Translations under genes and position numbers: made by a program
Shown: piece after piece, positions 45,438 to 58,119 of the stretch
Position numbering within the stretch: position 1 is the first letter of the stretch
Layout of the letters: each line of letters begins with the position of its first letter
The notes under the pieces: model-generated
Told to the model about the DNA's origin: nothing
The model's database searches: none
Seen by the model: the letters and a program-made list of their open reading frames with translations, nothing else
Source: Styela clava
Taxonomy: Eukaryota; Chordata; Ascidiacea; Stolidobranchia; Styelidae
Reading direction: 5' to 3'
Length of the DNA stretch: 64,000 nt
NCBI RefSeq assembly: GCF_964204865.1
Contig: NC_135258.1
Location: 12,639,001 to 12,703,000 of the forward strand

Positions 45438-46886
45438 ATGATTTTGCAAACAATGTGTGTGGGGTTGTTATTGGTTTCTAAAATTGTCTATGCAACACAT
45501 AAAGATTTTACTGATACAAGTATCCAGTCACATTTTGCAACTAAAACAACTTATGCACATAGGATATCCATTGAGAATTCTTTGCCATGGATCCAGGCAA
45601 ATATCCCAACGCACTTGAGGCCAGTACTCATTGATGCTACATTGCGGCATGGAACACGATTTCCAAGTGTCAAGCTCATGAAAATTTTCAAAGTTGCTGG
45701 TGTCAAATACCAGGAAATCATAGAAAAGTCCATTGATCTTAAACTTTCAAATTCGGCAAGAAATTCTATATTAAGATGGAAAAATCAATTTGAAGAACAT
45801 TCCAATTACCTTTTATCATCACTTGGCTGGAATGAGCAAATCACGCTCGGTTTCAAATATTTTTTAATGATGCCAGAACTTTGGCATAAAGTCTTGGCAA
45901 AACATGGTTCACAAAATCAAAGAGATTTAATGATAATGACAAGCAGCAAAGTGAGGGTTTTAGCTACTGCTAAAGCGTTTTTAAATGCTATTAGACTTGC
46001 TAACAATAATGGAACGAGTAATTCTAATCATCAAAGTATACAATACAAAGAAGAAAAAGTTTTGCCTGAAAACAATCAGAAAGATGAGCATGATTCTATT
46101 AGATATGCAAATATTTCAGTTCGAATCGAAGATGGTCTCCTGCGTTTTTTTGATCAGTGTCAAAAATATGTTCATACAGTGAACAAAAATGAAACTGCCG
46201 AGCATGAATTTCAAAGCTACTTTAAATCTAAGCAAATGAATGAAGTACTTGATGATATTTCTGGCATAGAAGATAGAAAAGAACTTTACCATATTTATCA
46301 ATTGTGTGCTTTTGAGATGGCTATTTATGGAAATTCTGTCTGGTGCCAGCTCTTCAATAACAAAGATATTCCAGTGTTGGAATATGCATCAGATTTGAAG
46401 CATTATTACAAAACAGGTCATGGATATGCAGTCAATGTTGAGCAATCTTGCATATTACTCCAAAACATAACAGATAGAATAGCCCAGAGAGTGCCTGGTA
46501 AAATGCAAGCAACACTACGATTTGGACATGCTGAAACTTTAATCCCACTTGTTAGCTTGCTCGAATTTTATCAAGAGGATAGGCATCTGAAGGCACACAA
46601 TTTCGATGCACATAAAAATAGAACATTCAGAACAGGCAAAATCAGCCCGTTTTCTGGAAATTTGGCGATTGTTTTGTATGAATCTGTACAAGACAAAAAT
46701 TTGTTTATCTCGTTTACGCTGAATGAAAATATAATTAGGCCATTTGGGTTGGATTGTTATTTTTGTGACTTTAACAAAGACTCCGTTGTATACAAAAAGC
46801 TTCATGAAAAACTTGAAGATTGTCATAAAGTATGTGATTTGGAGCATGAAAGATATATGAAAAGCTATATAAAAGAAGAATTGTAG
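45438..46886 (+). CDS. MINPP1: multiple inositol polyphosphate phosphatase 1
   Basis: A histidine-acid phosphatase of the ER lumen that removes phosphates from InsP6 and other inositol polyphosphates. The 482-residue product has a signal peptide (about 19 residues, MILQTMCVGLLLVSKIVYA). The catalytic RHGTRFP lies at residues 70-76 and the proton-donor motif HAE at 364-366, followed by TLIPLVSLL as in MINPP1. The C-terminus is KEEL, a variant of the ER-retention signal (human ends SDEL). I start at the ATG at 45438 because it opens directly into the signal peptide; the longer frame starts at a GTG. The CDS is uninterrupted. Overlapping AATAAA motifs at 47130-47139 are the likely poly(A) signal. 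Confidence 0.93.
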   Translation: MILQTMCVGLLLVSKIVYATHKDFTDTSIQSHFATKTTYAHRISIENSLPWIQANIPTHLRPVLIDATLRHGTRFPSVKLMKIFKVAGVKYQEIIEKSIDLKLSNSARNSILRWKNQFEEHSNYLLSSLGWNEQITLGFKYFLMMPELWHKVLAKHGSQNQRDLMIMTSSKVRVLATAKAFLNAIRLANNNGTSNSNHQSIQYKEEKVLPENNQKDEHDSIRYANISVRIEDGLLRFFDQCQKYVHTVNKNETAEHEFQSYFKSKQMNEVLDDISGIEDRKELYHIYQLCAFEMAIYGNSVWCQLFNNKDIPVLEYASDLKHYYKTGHGYAVNVEQSCILLQNITDRIAQRVPGKMQATLRFGHAETLIPLVSLLEFYQEDRHLKAHNFDAHKNRTFRTGKISPFSGNLAIVLYESVQDKNLFISFTLNENIIRPFGLDCYFCDFNKDSVVYKKLHEKLEDCHKVCDLEHERYMKSYIKEEL

Positions 46887-48146
46887 CTTGAATTACTTCA
46901 CAAAAAGCCTCATACATGATTTTTCCACAGTATAGAAGATATATGCAATTTTACTGTGTGTAATATCAATACTATTGAAAGTGAACTTCATTGAATTTTA
47001 TTCACTGTATTTATAGATTTTATCGTTGGATGGAAATTGTTGTTTCATTCTAGAATAATATAAGTTTTGCACTATATTTTTGTGTTATTGTTTATGTAGA
47101 GAATTTGTGCTCTCTTATACACACTGGAAAATAAATAAAGAATTTTGATGAAATATGTGCACAGTACATTGAATGTGTGTTGTTGTGTTTTAAGTAAGAT
47201 AATTCATTTGTTGATACCCCCCCACCTTACTTGAGATGTAATAAATTTGGTGGGATATGCTAAATTGGGAAAGTTTTGTTCTTCCCACACATTATTAGCT
47301 TCTTGCAGAGCCTTGTTCAGAAACACTGAGTTTGACGGTTAATTTTAGATTGCATGTAGATATACATTTATCTGTACTGAAAAGAACTATTTACATCAAA
47401 GTCTGAAGTGGATTTTCCCCACCTCAAGCAAATACTTCGAAAACAAATAAAACTTGATGACTGACAGTAGTTTCAAATCAATCCGGGATAAAATAAAACT
47501 GATACATGTTGTTTTCAAATATTATACCGAATTCAAATCGTGAAATAATTAAAACACTGTATTAATAACATTAAAAAGTGGCCCTCTGCTAACTAGTGTG
47601 GTCTGCAAACCAGAACAACTGCCCAACCCTGGCCTAGATAGTGGGCGTGATTGTAGAGTTTCAATTATGATCATATCATGTGTTTTCGCAATCATTCGTC
47701 ATCCTAAAGATCCAGTTTCTCCCAAAATCCACTATTATTCTCTGACTGAATGAGTGCTTAAACAGAGCCTTGCTTGGAGAGAAGATTTAAAAATGCATTC
47801 ACAGAAAATACCAAACTTTAATTCTGATGTCATTACAGTTTTTTTCTTTTCTAAATATCCATCTTGAGTCTGGAATAAACGCTCCGAAGCTTTTCTATAC
47901 ATAGTTTGGTGATAACGAGACATGTCATCAAATTCAGTTATTCAAATGAATACCACACAGTTTGGCGTCGGTATGCTGCAACCACAGTAATATAAATCAT
48001 AACAAATAATTTTATAAACATATATTTTTATTTACAAAGCATTAAAGACTTTTTTTTAAAAAAGTTGTTGAATAATAAAAATAAGGATGATATGTCCAAT
48101 TGGATATGGGATAGCAGCTCAAAGCTATCTAAGATTCATTAAAAGT
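46887..48146. other. MINPP1 3' UTR and convergent intergenic region
   Basis: MINPP1 (+) and the radial spoke gene (-) converge here. Poly(A) signals are seen for both: 47130-47139 (+) and TTTATT at 48027-48032 (-). A hAT-like end fragment (CTGCCCAACCCTGGCCTAG) lies near 47620. Confidence 0.5.
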
Positions 48147-49736
48147 TTATTCGTCATCCTCATCCTCCTCTTCTTCCATCTCCTCCATATCTTCAGCTTG
48201 TTGCATTGCTTCCTCTTGTGCTGCTTTCAAAGCCGCTTCTTCTTCAACTGTAGGATCTTCGGCTTCAGTAATTTCAGCCCCGCTTGGGTATTCTTTTTGT
48301 ACTTGTGGTGGTGGTGTGGGACTGTAATTGCTTGCACCATATTTATGTCCATATCCGATGTAGACATTTTCAAATCTTTTGCCATTCGAGAACGCGAATG
48401 CTCCAGGCCAGAGGTTTGATCGAAGTGTTGCAACTGCATGCTGAGGAACTAAATGTGAGGTTAGAGATGCAGACCATGGTGGAATGCCATCAAATTCCAC
48501 GTCTTCAGAAAGTGGTGTTAGTAGAGGAGGACCAACTTCTGGTTCAGGTTCATCTGGCTCTTCCCTTTCCTCTTCTTCTTCCTCATCCTCGAATTCATCT
48601 TCATTCTTTTGGACTGGATTGAACCAAGTGCATCTTCCTTGAGGAAGAATATGTTGTACATGATGAACCCAGTTGGAAAGTGATGGGTCAACAAGATCAC
48701 GAAGCGCAACACCTTCAAAGTCAGGGTTTTCTACAAAATCTGTGCGACCTTCGCCCTCCTCTTCTTCTTCCTCTTCATCATCAAATTGATAAAAACCTGC
48801 GGGGCTAACTTGAGTGCCAGCACTGATTCTTGCAACTTGAACTCTGAGATAATTGGCCTCATTGCCTGGAAAAGGTGGATAACTAACAACTGGGGCATCT
48901 AATTTTCCAGTAAAGAACTTCTTGATTTTTCTGCCAGTGCTGAGCTGCGCAGGAGTAGCTGGAGGAAGTTTTGTCCATGGTTTTCCTGGTTCATTACAAA
49001 CAAAATAGACATATTTGTTGGTGCCTGTCCTGTTATCTTCTTTTGGAATAACAGGAGGGGGTTTGTAGTCAGGTTTTGGAACTTCATCTTCCTCACCGCC
49101 TTCTCCTTCCTCATCTTCATCGTCTTTTTCTTCTTCTTTCTCTTCATCATCCTGTTTTTCTTCCTCCTCTTCTTCTTCTTCCTCCCCTTCTCGATATTGA
49201 ACTTCAGCAACAAAGTAGTTTGCATCTGAGCCAAGAATCTTTCCCCAAAATCTGACAGTTTGGAGTGGGTATGTGTCAACAAGTTGTTTCAATGCAAGAT
49301 ATACTCTATACATTTCTTCTGAGCCGAGCCCGATTCCAGCTTGTTCGAAGTTGTATGCAAGTTCCATAAGATTTGGGAGTGGGGTTTCAACCTCTTCTTC
49401 AGCTTCCATTTGGTCATCAGCATCACCGCTTCTTTCAAAAAGAGGTTTTTGAATCTCTGCGAGCGCAAACTCAGTACTAGGTTCAAATTCATCACGAACA
49501 GCGTCCACATTTGAAACAAATTTTTCACGCTTCACACGCCTTGATACATCTTCAAATATGTCGGCAACATTTTCCGGCCTTTCATCTAATACTTTTGTTA
49601 ATACTCGAGATAAATGATCGTATAGGTTTGTGTTGGACTTTGTGCTTGTTTTTAGTAAATAAGCTTTGGCATTCTGTATTTGAAGCTCTCTTTGGTTGTT
49701 AGGAACATCTGGTTCACCAGTTGCTGTTTCAGCCAT
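48147..49736 (-). CDS. RSPH4A/RSPH6A-like: radial spoke head protein 4/6 homologue
   Basis: A component of the radial spoke head of motile cilia and flagella, relaying signals from the central pair to the dynein arms. The 529-residue product matches the family along its length: [20 protein letters not shown] near the N-terminus, [82 protein letters not shown] and a C-terminal Glu/Asp tail. Several long acidic runs (about residues 183-215, 320-330 and 380-395, and the last 15) are typical. It lacks the long N-terminal extension of human RSPH4A and RSPH6A (about 716 residues), as many invertebrate homologues do. I cannot tell the 4A from the 6A type; invertebrates usually have one. The CDS is uninterrupted. 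Confidence 0.93.
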   Translation of the reverse strand: MAETATGEPDVPNNQRELQIQNAKAYLLKTSTKSNTNLYDHLSRVLTKVLDERPENVADIFEDVSRRVKREKFVSNVDAVRDEFEPSTEFALAEIQKPLFERSGDADDQMEAEEEVETPLPNLMELAYNFEQAGIGLGSEEMYRVYLALKQLVDTYPLQTVRFWGKILGSDANYFVAEVQYREGEEEEEEEEEKQDDEEKEEEKDDEDEEGEGGEEDEVPKPDYKPPPVIPKEDNRTGTNKYVYFVCNEPGKPWTKLPPATPAQLSTGRKIKKFFTGKLDAPVVSYPPFPGNEANYLRVQVARISAGTQVSPAGFYQFDDEEEEEEEGEGRTDFVENPDFEGVALRDLVDPSLSNWVHHVQHILPQGRCTWFNPVQKNEDEFEDEEEEEEREEPDEPEPEVGPPLLTPLSEDVEFDGIPPWSASLTSHLVPQHAVATLRSNLWPGAFAFSNGKRFENVYIGYGHKYGASNYSPTPPPQVQKEYPSGAEITEAEDPTVEEEAALKAAQEEAMQQAEDMEEMEEEEDEDDE

Positions 49737-51556
49737 ATTTAATTTTAGTTACAGCAACCTATTGCTAAAAATATTCAAAGATTATAGTACTGTAGTATGC
49801 ACATTCTTTTATGTCAAATTTATTCAATTCCATATTTCTTAAATAATTTTTTAAACAATCTTTCTTATATAATTTTAAAAGTTAAATATTATGCCAATTT
49901 CACACTTTTAAAGTATTTTGATGGACCATCTCACTTAAAAGGTTGCTTGTTACACTTTCAGAGACTAGATAATAACTTGGTAACAAGACATAAATCACAT
50001 TTATTATAGCTAGCAATAGTGCTAAAAGGTGGGTTAAAATTGTGCTAAAAAAACCTGATTATCGAGTTCTATTCTTTGTAGTCTGATAATAACTGATTGA
50101 AAAAAAAAACAGACACGTAGGTCTAATGAAGTTATACTTTGATCACATACCCCATACAGCCATAAGATGTGATATATAACATTATAGTATTATTTACAAA
50201 ATATATTCTTGTAACAAAGTCTAAGCAAATCTATACATATTTAAACGAAATAGGATTAACTAACTATATAAGTGTTGAATCAAAAGAAATTCTTTGTATC
50301 CCGGCTAAAAGATCGATTCTCAAGACTGCCTGAGACTGCAAACTGTTGAACTCTAGCCAAGTTACGTCTTATCAACCGGAATTCCGCTAATTTTGTATTA
50401 TTGTAACTCATGTAGTATTATTTTCTATTACATCCGGCACGGAAGAATTTACAAACGTACCCAATATAAGACTTTTCTACTGTGATAAATGGTAACACGA
50501 GCAAAGCATTGTAAACGCACAGAAACGAACGTTGACTGGATTGTCATGTATTGTTGCTTAGCAACGGGTCTTTAGCGCCCCATGTGCAAATCAAACCATG
50601 CATGGCGAGTCGATTCAAAAATATCATGCTTCTTTAATGTTATCTATAAATAAATACTGATACTATAATTGAAATTACCAAATGCATTTTGTCAAAACTA
50701 AATTGTTAATTATCTATTGATGCTGTCTGAAAGTTGCGCGTTGTTACAACACGACATTCTCGTACTGAGCCATATGCCAAGGAGGACCTTTTCTTTTCAC
50801 GTTTTCTACAACCAATAAATTTTCCAAAAAAAATAAATCATGTTGTGTTTTAAAACGTAATAATTCAGCTCATATTTCCATAACCTATATTCCAATTGTT
50901 TATGTTATTGCCAAACACGCCTCGTAATGTGAGTCTGCAGAAAGAGAGACAAAGAAAATATTACTGTTGATGGGTTTTATCTGAAAAATTCAATAAGGTT
51001 CGTATTCAGAATTATTTAACAATCGAGCTCAAACTATAAACATTTATTGATTTATTATAACTATTTTGTTACTCTCCAGACCCCATAGCATTATCATCTG
51101 TGGTTACCAACGACTAACATACGTGGTTACACACTATTTAGATGGTGGTGTTTATATATACAGTAAATATATACTGTATTTTATTTTTGTTTAGATTATA
51201 GCTCATGTACATATAGCTTTCTAGACTTGGTATAATTGGGTCGTATTATCCTAGTTTTTTTCAATATTTGTTATTATATTATTATTTATTTACGTTTATA
51301 CTAGTCTGTACTGGGGGAGCTGAGAGGAACAAATTCATTCATTTTTGGGTCACGTGACAAGGATGAAATGAAAATTGATCAACATTACGTCATGACTACT
51401 GTTTTCCGATCAGCTGAACTTGAGTTGCTGGTATCTGTGTACGCAAAGCCGTTTCTGCGTTTTGTTATTGAAGTGTTGGTAGTTCGTTAAGGGAGATTGC
51501 CTTGGTTTTGCAAGTTTGATATAGGTCGCGCGTTTGGGCATTGACTGATAACAAAA
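49737..51556. other. divergent intergenic region, RSPH (-) and TUSC2 (+)
   Basis: A shared upstream region of 1.8 kb for two divergent genes. No clear TATA element or repeat is seen. Sequence GTTGCTTAGCAAC at 50552-50564 is an X-box-like inverted repeat of the kind bound by RFX factors, which drive ciliary genes; it lies about 820 bp upstream of the radial spoke start codon. Confidence 0.4.
50552..50564. promoter_or_regulatory. X-box-like RFX motif upstream of radial spoke gene
   Basis: GTTGCTTAGCAAC is a near-perfect palindrome with GTTGC and GCAAC half-sites, matching the RFX X-box pattern (GTNRCC-N-RGYAAC type). RFX sites mark many cilium genes. The distance of about 0.8 kb from the start codon is longer than typical, unless there is a 5' untranslated exon. 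Confidence 0.45.
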
Positions 51557-53321
51557 ATGGGTGCCACTGCAACGAAGATGGCACAAAAAAGTTATAGTTA
51601 TATAACTGGATCAGATTCTGACTCAGGATCATCGAAGGGCACATTATCCAAACACCAAGGAATAGCTGTGAAGGCCACGGCGTTTGTCTTAACAAGATCA
51701 AGGTATTTCTAAACCTAAAAACAGGAATGGCAACAGTTACTAAACTAACAAATCAAAAACAAATTATTTCATTTATCAGTTATACAGATACATAAATAAG
51801 GGTTCTTCATAGCTTCAAACCGCATTGCAAGAACTTCATCCCGCCCGAAATTTTGGGATGCGAAGCCCAAATTATTTCTTAATATGACACTTTTACACTT
51901 AATTCACCCTTTCAGCCTTTCGTTAAACAGTAGGGCACACTATACAGATCGAGCCACATTGTCTCGTTTCAGAGAAACCCAATTTACCGATGATCAGACA
52001 CCCTTCCTTTGGGAGACCTCTGGACATTGTTGTCTCTCAATATCGGTAAAAATGCTTTATAATGAAGTTGCGCAAAATACTACAAAAAAGCGCAATCTAA
52101 TAACGTCATCATTAAATTCCTTGAAAAAAAATTATCTGATTTACAGAAGGAAAAAAAATTTTCATTTCAATTCAAGAGTGTTTAGCAAAAAATGGCAATT
52201 TTGGTCACATGGCGGCCACGATTATTTCAGATTATTGTTAAGACAAGCATGGCGTGATATGATGCATATGACGTGGTGCCAGACGCCCCTCGTTTGTGAG
52301 ACACATGGAGTGTTTGTTTTATTGTACCAAATAGAGGGAAATTCTTGGAATTTGGATAGTGTGCCGTACTGTAGAAAGGATTGATAATAAGCCGAAAAAC
52401 GCAGATTTATCAGTGATTCGCTCACAAACAGCAAAATATTGCTGAAAAAGGCATACAAGTTTAAAAATATTGAATTCGCCATCATATTGTTATAAATGAA
52501 ATTGTAATACTACCGGTATTATGTATTGATCAGTTTCTTCCTATTATCATATTTCTAATCAATTCAAATTTTTTATAGCTCAAAGTATTTTGATGAAGAT
52601 GGTCAACTTGCTAATGAATTCTACTGTGAAGTTCGTTCGAAATCTGGAAAGAAGAGAAAACTAAAAAAAATTAAAACAGGTCTCACTCCGCAGGTAAGTT
52701 TGTCTTAATTTTATTGGTTCTTTTATCTTATCATTTCAGCTCCTATTTTAATATGAATCTGTTATGCATAGTGGGAAATATGAATATATATTTGATAATT
52801 CCTGCATGGCGCACATAGTATGCTTCTTCTCCTACTAATCTCCATTTTACCTGGCTTCAAATGCCTGTAGAAGGTATGTTTACAGGCAAGTAGAAGTGGT
52901 ATTTTTGTTGCTGGATATTGTTTATACCCAATCAGACTTTGTGCACTAGAACTGTTCGGACCATTTTCTATCGCATAATTTTGGGGATGTGCCAACATAA
53001 CCTCATATTTTTATCATTAACCTTTTATTCCCATTAACATAATATTTGAGAGATAATAGATGGCACTTGTTTTCCGAACCCAGTTATCTATCATTATATC
53101 GGTAGTGCTTGGCATGTGTAGGAAATGGAAAATCAGATTGATCCCAGACACACATGCACTGCGACTTTTATGACAGTAGTCAAAGCAAAGAGCTTGTAAT
53201 CTGTACACTGTATCCAGCTCAAGTTCTGAAATTTTATTTTTAACATTTTTAGGGTGAAGTACCTTTGAAAATTGCCAGACTTCACTTTGATTATCCTGTT
53301 GTATTGTATGAAGCCAGATAG
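51557..53321 (+). CDS. TUSC2: TUSC2 (FUS1) homologue
   Basis: Small myristoylated protein linked to mitochondrial calcium handling and tumour suppression in mammals. Three exons: 51557-51702, 52579-52693, 53253-53321, all GT-AG, joining in phase to 109 residues (human 110). The N-terminus MGATATK keeps Gly2 for N-myristoylation (human MGASGSK). The family core is clear: SKYFDEDGQLANEFY in exon 2 (human MFYDEDGDLAHEFY), KRKLKKIKTGLTPQG across the second junction, and RLHFDYPVVLYE at the C-terminus (human RIHVDFPVILYE). Residues 17-40 are Ser/Lys-rich and poorly conserved. It runs divergent from the radial spoke gene. Confidence 0.9.
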
Positions 53322-55027
53322 CATTCTGGACTGTACAACTCGCTTAAAACATCACAGCAGTGCAGGAAAAATGTTTGATCTTTTTTCAAAGTGTTGATTG
53401 CGTCTGATTTGTCTATCTGATGTGTTGTCTCTGGAACGACATGAAGAAACTATACGTGACAGTCAATTGGTCATTAATTCTGAAAAGGACTATTCATTGG
53501 TGATGGAGATTATGATATATCTATATCTAACAATTATAATACATCAAGTATATGACTGAATAACACTGTGAAAAATCAATATATAGTATGAACTATTCCG
53601 GCAACATTTATGATGGTGTTCATTCTTCACATCTGCAAGCACAGCGTCATTTACCATTATTACTGCTCAGCATGCAGTTTTTCAATTTTAACAACTTTGG
53701 TGTATGCAAGCCCTATTTAATTATCGGCTGGAAATGTTTTGTCAAATCAATGCTTCTTGAATTTCTATTGGAAATTTTGACTTTAATTATCAGCCAACCC
53801 TTTAAACTCCCAACTTCGAGGTAAGTGAAATTACAATTCTGATTCCAACATCAATGATATCTTGCCAGAGTCTGAAGCCCTAGTTATGAATATTTTCTTT
53901 TTTGTGAATGAACATGACCATGTGGTGTGACCATGCTGGCCTCCTAAAATGGGAAAACAACCTGAGCAACATGGCTCAATGCAAAATCCCAAGCTTCCAA
54001 TTTCAAGTGAAATGCTTACTAATAGAAGTGTTGCAAGTAATCATCGTTTATATTTGTGATATAGATATCAGTAAATAGCAGTTAACATGAAACCTAACAA
54101 TTGAACACTGTTCGTAGCACCGAACTGGTTCTCTCAAAGTGAAACTTTACTTGAAGATATCTCATTGATAGAGAAGGGTTCCTCTCACTGGAAACAAGCC
54201 CAAACCCTTAGAAATGCCCTAAAACATGTTTGGTGAGCACCGGTTTTCAATTGTTGGTATGTTTTTATTGTCACATAATATTGTTTGAAATAATATAAAT
54301 GAAATTACTTGTTAAATTAGTAAAATAGTGACAATGTCGTTGTGCTCATATCTTGTCTGTTTATTGATATCCTTGCAAAGTTTGACTTAATGCAGTGATA
54401 GATATTTTCGCACTGCCAAAAGACATTTGCTTTTAATTAATATTTTCTTGTTAAGCAATATTTAATAAACTTAATTTTTTTTTAATTAATATTAAATTAC
54501 TGATTTTGTTGACAGTGTAAAATGTTGTGTAGATATATTATGGTGGATTTGACTCCTAATTTGAGCAGTCAAAAAGTAAGACTGAATTAATCTTGCAGTA
54601 TCAACAAAAAAAACAAGACCTAGTTGTTAAACTACCTGATTCCACAGTTTTTTCAAATGGTAAATGATAATATTCTTGATGATGTATGTCCGTTTTAGTT
54701 ATAAATTGGGTCTTGCTGATGCTGCCATGGACCATATTATTATCTTGCGTGGTGCGTATTGGCTGTGGGGAAATTGTGTATCAAATTCAAGACCTATCGC
54801 TATCAAATTCCAAATCTATAATCAGCTGCATCTCTTAAAAAGATGAGTACATTTTAAAAAGACTATAAAGTTGCTATGGAAATCATGCAATTTTTTTTCA
54901 AAATTGCCATGTATACTCCTTTTCCGCTTGAGTAGTACTGAAAATATAAGTACGGGAACACCTAAATTTCCAAGTTGATCCATCGCGAGAGGCTGTCAAT
55001 AACAGCACTCCATCTGAATCAAATAAC
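53322..55027. other. TUSC2 3' region, no further gene seen
   Basis: No coding sequence is recognisable. AATAAAC-type motifs occur late (near 54465). No clear repeat. Confidence 0.4.
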
Positions 55028-55141
55028 TGGCTAACTAATTCACACCCGACATGGACTGGTAACCGGACGAGAGGCCGTGATTCGGCCGTCTTATCGACCT
55101 TCTTCTCCCCCGGGATAAATATGTACCGGTAAATCACATCC
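55028..55141 (+). mobile_element. SINE fragment, copy 3
   Basis: It shares CACCCGACATGGACTGG, GGTAACCGGACGAGAGGCC and CCCCGGGATAAATATGTA with the SINE at 44071-44419, with a small internal deletion after GTGATTCGGCCG. The tRNA-like head is absent. Confidence 0.7.
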
Positions 55142-57090
55142 ACTGCTATGGGATCCCATGCACAGGGAACGGAGAAAATCAACCGACTTACGCCAACGAT
55201 TCCTGAATGGTACTGTGTCACATGCCGAGTTAATTTGGATTACGTCACGCTGTATATATATATCTTTTTCCTAAAATATCCTTATCTGCTCGCTTTTAGA
55301 ACTTGGCCAAAATGATCAGATATCGACGAAAAATAAAACTTGAGAAATAGGTAAGGAGGAGTCGCCTCATGATTGTTTATGATCACAAAAAAGCTCAAGG
55401 AACGCACTGATTGAATATATCATATAACTTTTCCATGTCGCGATTTGATGTTATTGCGATCGTGAAGTTGTCGCCCAACTGGCAACCGTTCAGTATATCG
55501 CGTCACCGTCGGCCTATCCATTTGAGGGTAGTGGCGTTATTGTTAACCCTCCGCCTAGCTTGTTTACTGTCTAGTAACTAGTTCATTATCAAGTTATCAC
55601 CAATCATTTTGGTTTTGCTATAAACTATAGGCAAACATGTAAAGATAAAAGGTCAGCTCTTCGTCCCCCATGTCTGCCTAGTTTTACTAGAAAAAATTAC
55701 TCATGTTCGCTAAACTCGATTTGGCAGATAAATAAACTGCAGGTCTGCTGCTCGCAAAATTGCAGCGAGAACTTCTTTCTCCTTTGTTACGTAACATCAG
55801 GGGCATTATGTAATAGAAAGTTAATTAACGATATAGAAAGGAAAAATGAATATATATATTAATTCATATACAGAGCATTTGCAATATGTAAAACATTCAT
55901 TCATATTTTAGTTATGTTTAACACAATTCTATTAGTTTTCGCGATGTATTTGACGACTTTAGTGCGTCGAGGCGCACCCTTTCGGAACCGCCGAATTACA
56001 CTATTTTCACCCTTTCATTTTTGGTGTTCCGCGAGGCGAGATAAAAAGCGTAAGTGTTCCGTGGCCAAATAAGTTTGGGAAACGCTGCTCTAGAGTCTAG
56101 ATCACGCGAAGTGCCTAATCAAATAACTACAACAATACAGTAACAGACTCAGACTTGTCAGGATGACCCTAAAAATGGAACCCATAAATTAATAATTACT
56201 TCTACAAAAATAATTTGATTTGGTTTGGGCTTGAAATTCTGTTTCTGTATGCCTATACCCAAAAGTTTCAAAAATGTAGGATGATTTATACAAAAGTTAT
56301 TTTCTCTCTAGGATATGTACCAAAATACCTTCTTGGCATTAGAGCCAGACTTGCGTCCGTTGCGCAAAATTGTCACTCAAAATTACACTCAGTAAAGTGC
56401 ACATCATTGTTATTCATCTCCGAAGACGGCATTTGGTTGGACATATTACAGAGTGAACGAACTTTTGTGCAAAACGTCTTCGATGCCAAATTAGCACCTA
56501 TCAGGTTTATCTTTGATTAGCATCGAAGAGAAATTCCCGACGAAAAAGGCTGTCGTTCAGACATTTGTTGACAGCAATGTAAAAATAGGTGACTTGCTTT
56601 TTGGTAATAAATGAGATCGATCTTATACATGTGAATTTGTTGCTCGGATTGACGATTCATTTGATGAAACTACTTGACCTTTAATTTATTTATCCTCATG
56701 CATAACAACATTTATAATTTGTTTGTTCCCCCCAATTATTTTTGAAGTTAGATATAAGAGGCGTCATTATCAGAAACTCGCCCCAGGCAGCAGAAAAGTT
56801 TGGCATGCCCCTGTAAACACCGCACCCAGTAGCGAAATGCTTAATCAGTCAAATATTGCGATTGGGCATGGCTAAATGATTCAAAGCACCTCGAATCACA
56901 AATCATTCTATTCGTTATTTCCTAATCAGCTTATTTTAAAACAAGCGCATAGCCTATTTGCTTCTTCGTGAATAAACGCGTTTCTGATTGTACGTCGTCG
57001 AAATATTGTATCGCTTGCCCCTGAAAAAAATTGTCGTCTTCTAATGGCCCGCTCTTATAAATTGTCCGCTTCCGTATTTCAAGCACATCT
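55142..57090. other. non-coding stretch with one hAT-like end
   Basis: A hAT-type terminal block ends near 56083 (AAGTTTGGGAAACGCTG followed by CTCTAGAG). Its partner was not found. No gene is recognisable. Confidence 0.4.
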
Positions 57091-57540
57091 GCATCGTTCT
57101 TTCAGTTGACTATAGTATTTCCAGTTTTATTCAACGAAGGGATATCTCCAGTACTTCGCACTTCGGATGTATCGTCATTACCAATCTTATTTTTCAGTGC
57201 TATGTTTTCGAATTCAGGCGATTCTTTATTATCTATAATATTTTTCTATCATATTCCAGAAGGAAGTTTGTGAGGTGCATTCGTACAAATATCCAATTGT
57301 TTGCATTCTCAGATAAGACAGGTTGTAAGCCACCTTACGGTATTTACTCGGGTCGTTGTCAATGAACCCGATATTGATTGGGCGAGAAATACCTATATCG
57401 TTAATTCCTCGACTGTATATTGGATAATCAGTTGTCCCATGCCGTCCAGTTATTTTGAGCAGAACATATACCAAATTTGGAATTCGTGCGTATACTTCTG
57501 GACACATTATATCAGAGAAAAAAAGATCTTGTGACGGCTG
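57091..57540 (-). pseudogene. unrecognised tandem gene family, unit A
   Basis: A minus-strand frame (57229-57507) codes about 90 residues, including YSRGINDIGISRPINIGF and IGYLYECTSQTSFWN, and matches the decayed units at about 58390-58640 and 60240-60940. The upstream block (TTTTATTCAACGAAGG) also recurs at 59660. I do not recognise a protein family. This is the most intact copy of that stretch. Confidence 0.4.
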
Positions 57541-58119
57541 CCTTCCGTTTTAGTCATTGAGGTGTTTATGCCGTAGTAGTATATATTTACGGTTTATGCA
57601 TCTCAATGGATTGATTTTGCGAACTCTAGCCTGGCGGCCAGGCGAGGTCGTGAAGACAGTGGTACCGGTAGTTAGTGAGCTTGAATATTTTAAGGCTGAG
57701 CAGAGTCCTAATTGATTTACAAACTTTGCGAAATATTACAACAACATTATGTTATCAGAATGCGAACAAAGTACGTACACATTTAACTAGAAATCTAAGT
57801 AGTTGGACGTAACAGACACGTGTGTGACATCACAATAAACAGTGGTAACGAAAATACTCGTGAAACACGAAACAGTCATTCTAGCGAGGCGGTATAAAAT
57901 ATGACGAGCCACGCCACGCCACGCTTTGAAAACACAATGTTGCAATTGCGCGAGAATGAGATTCCAGTGCGCAAATGGTCTGGTTGTAATGCGCAATGGC
58001 GCAGTTGCGCACCTTAAAGGGAACCTTGCCGGAAGTATATTGGGACAGATTGCATACCCGTACTATTTCGTTTTGGCCTTCGTATCCACATATATATATA
58101 TTTGAGCTTCGCTTTGTCA

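Noticed and set aside
48284-49282. Several plus- and minus-strand frames of 60-127 codons
   Set aside because: They are shadows of the Glu-rich radial spoke gene, produced by its GAA/GAG repeats.
52222-52485. Frames inside TUSC2 intron 1
   Set aside because: No homology signal; the intron is bounded by good splice sites that join the TUSC2 frame in phase.
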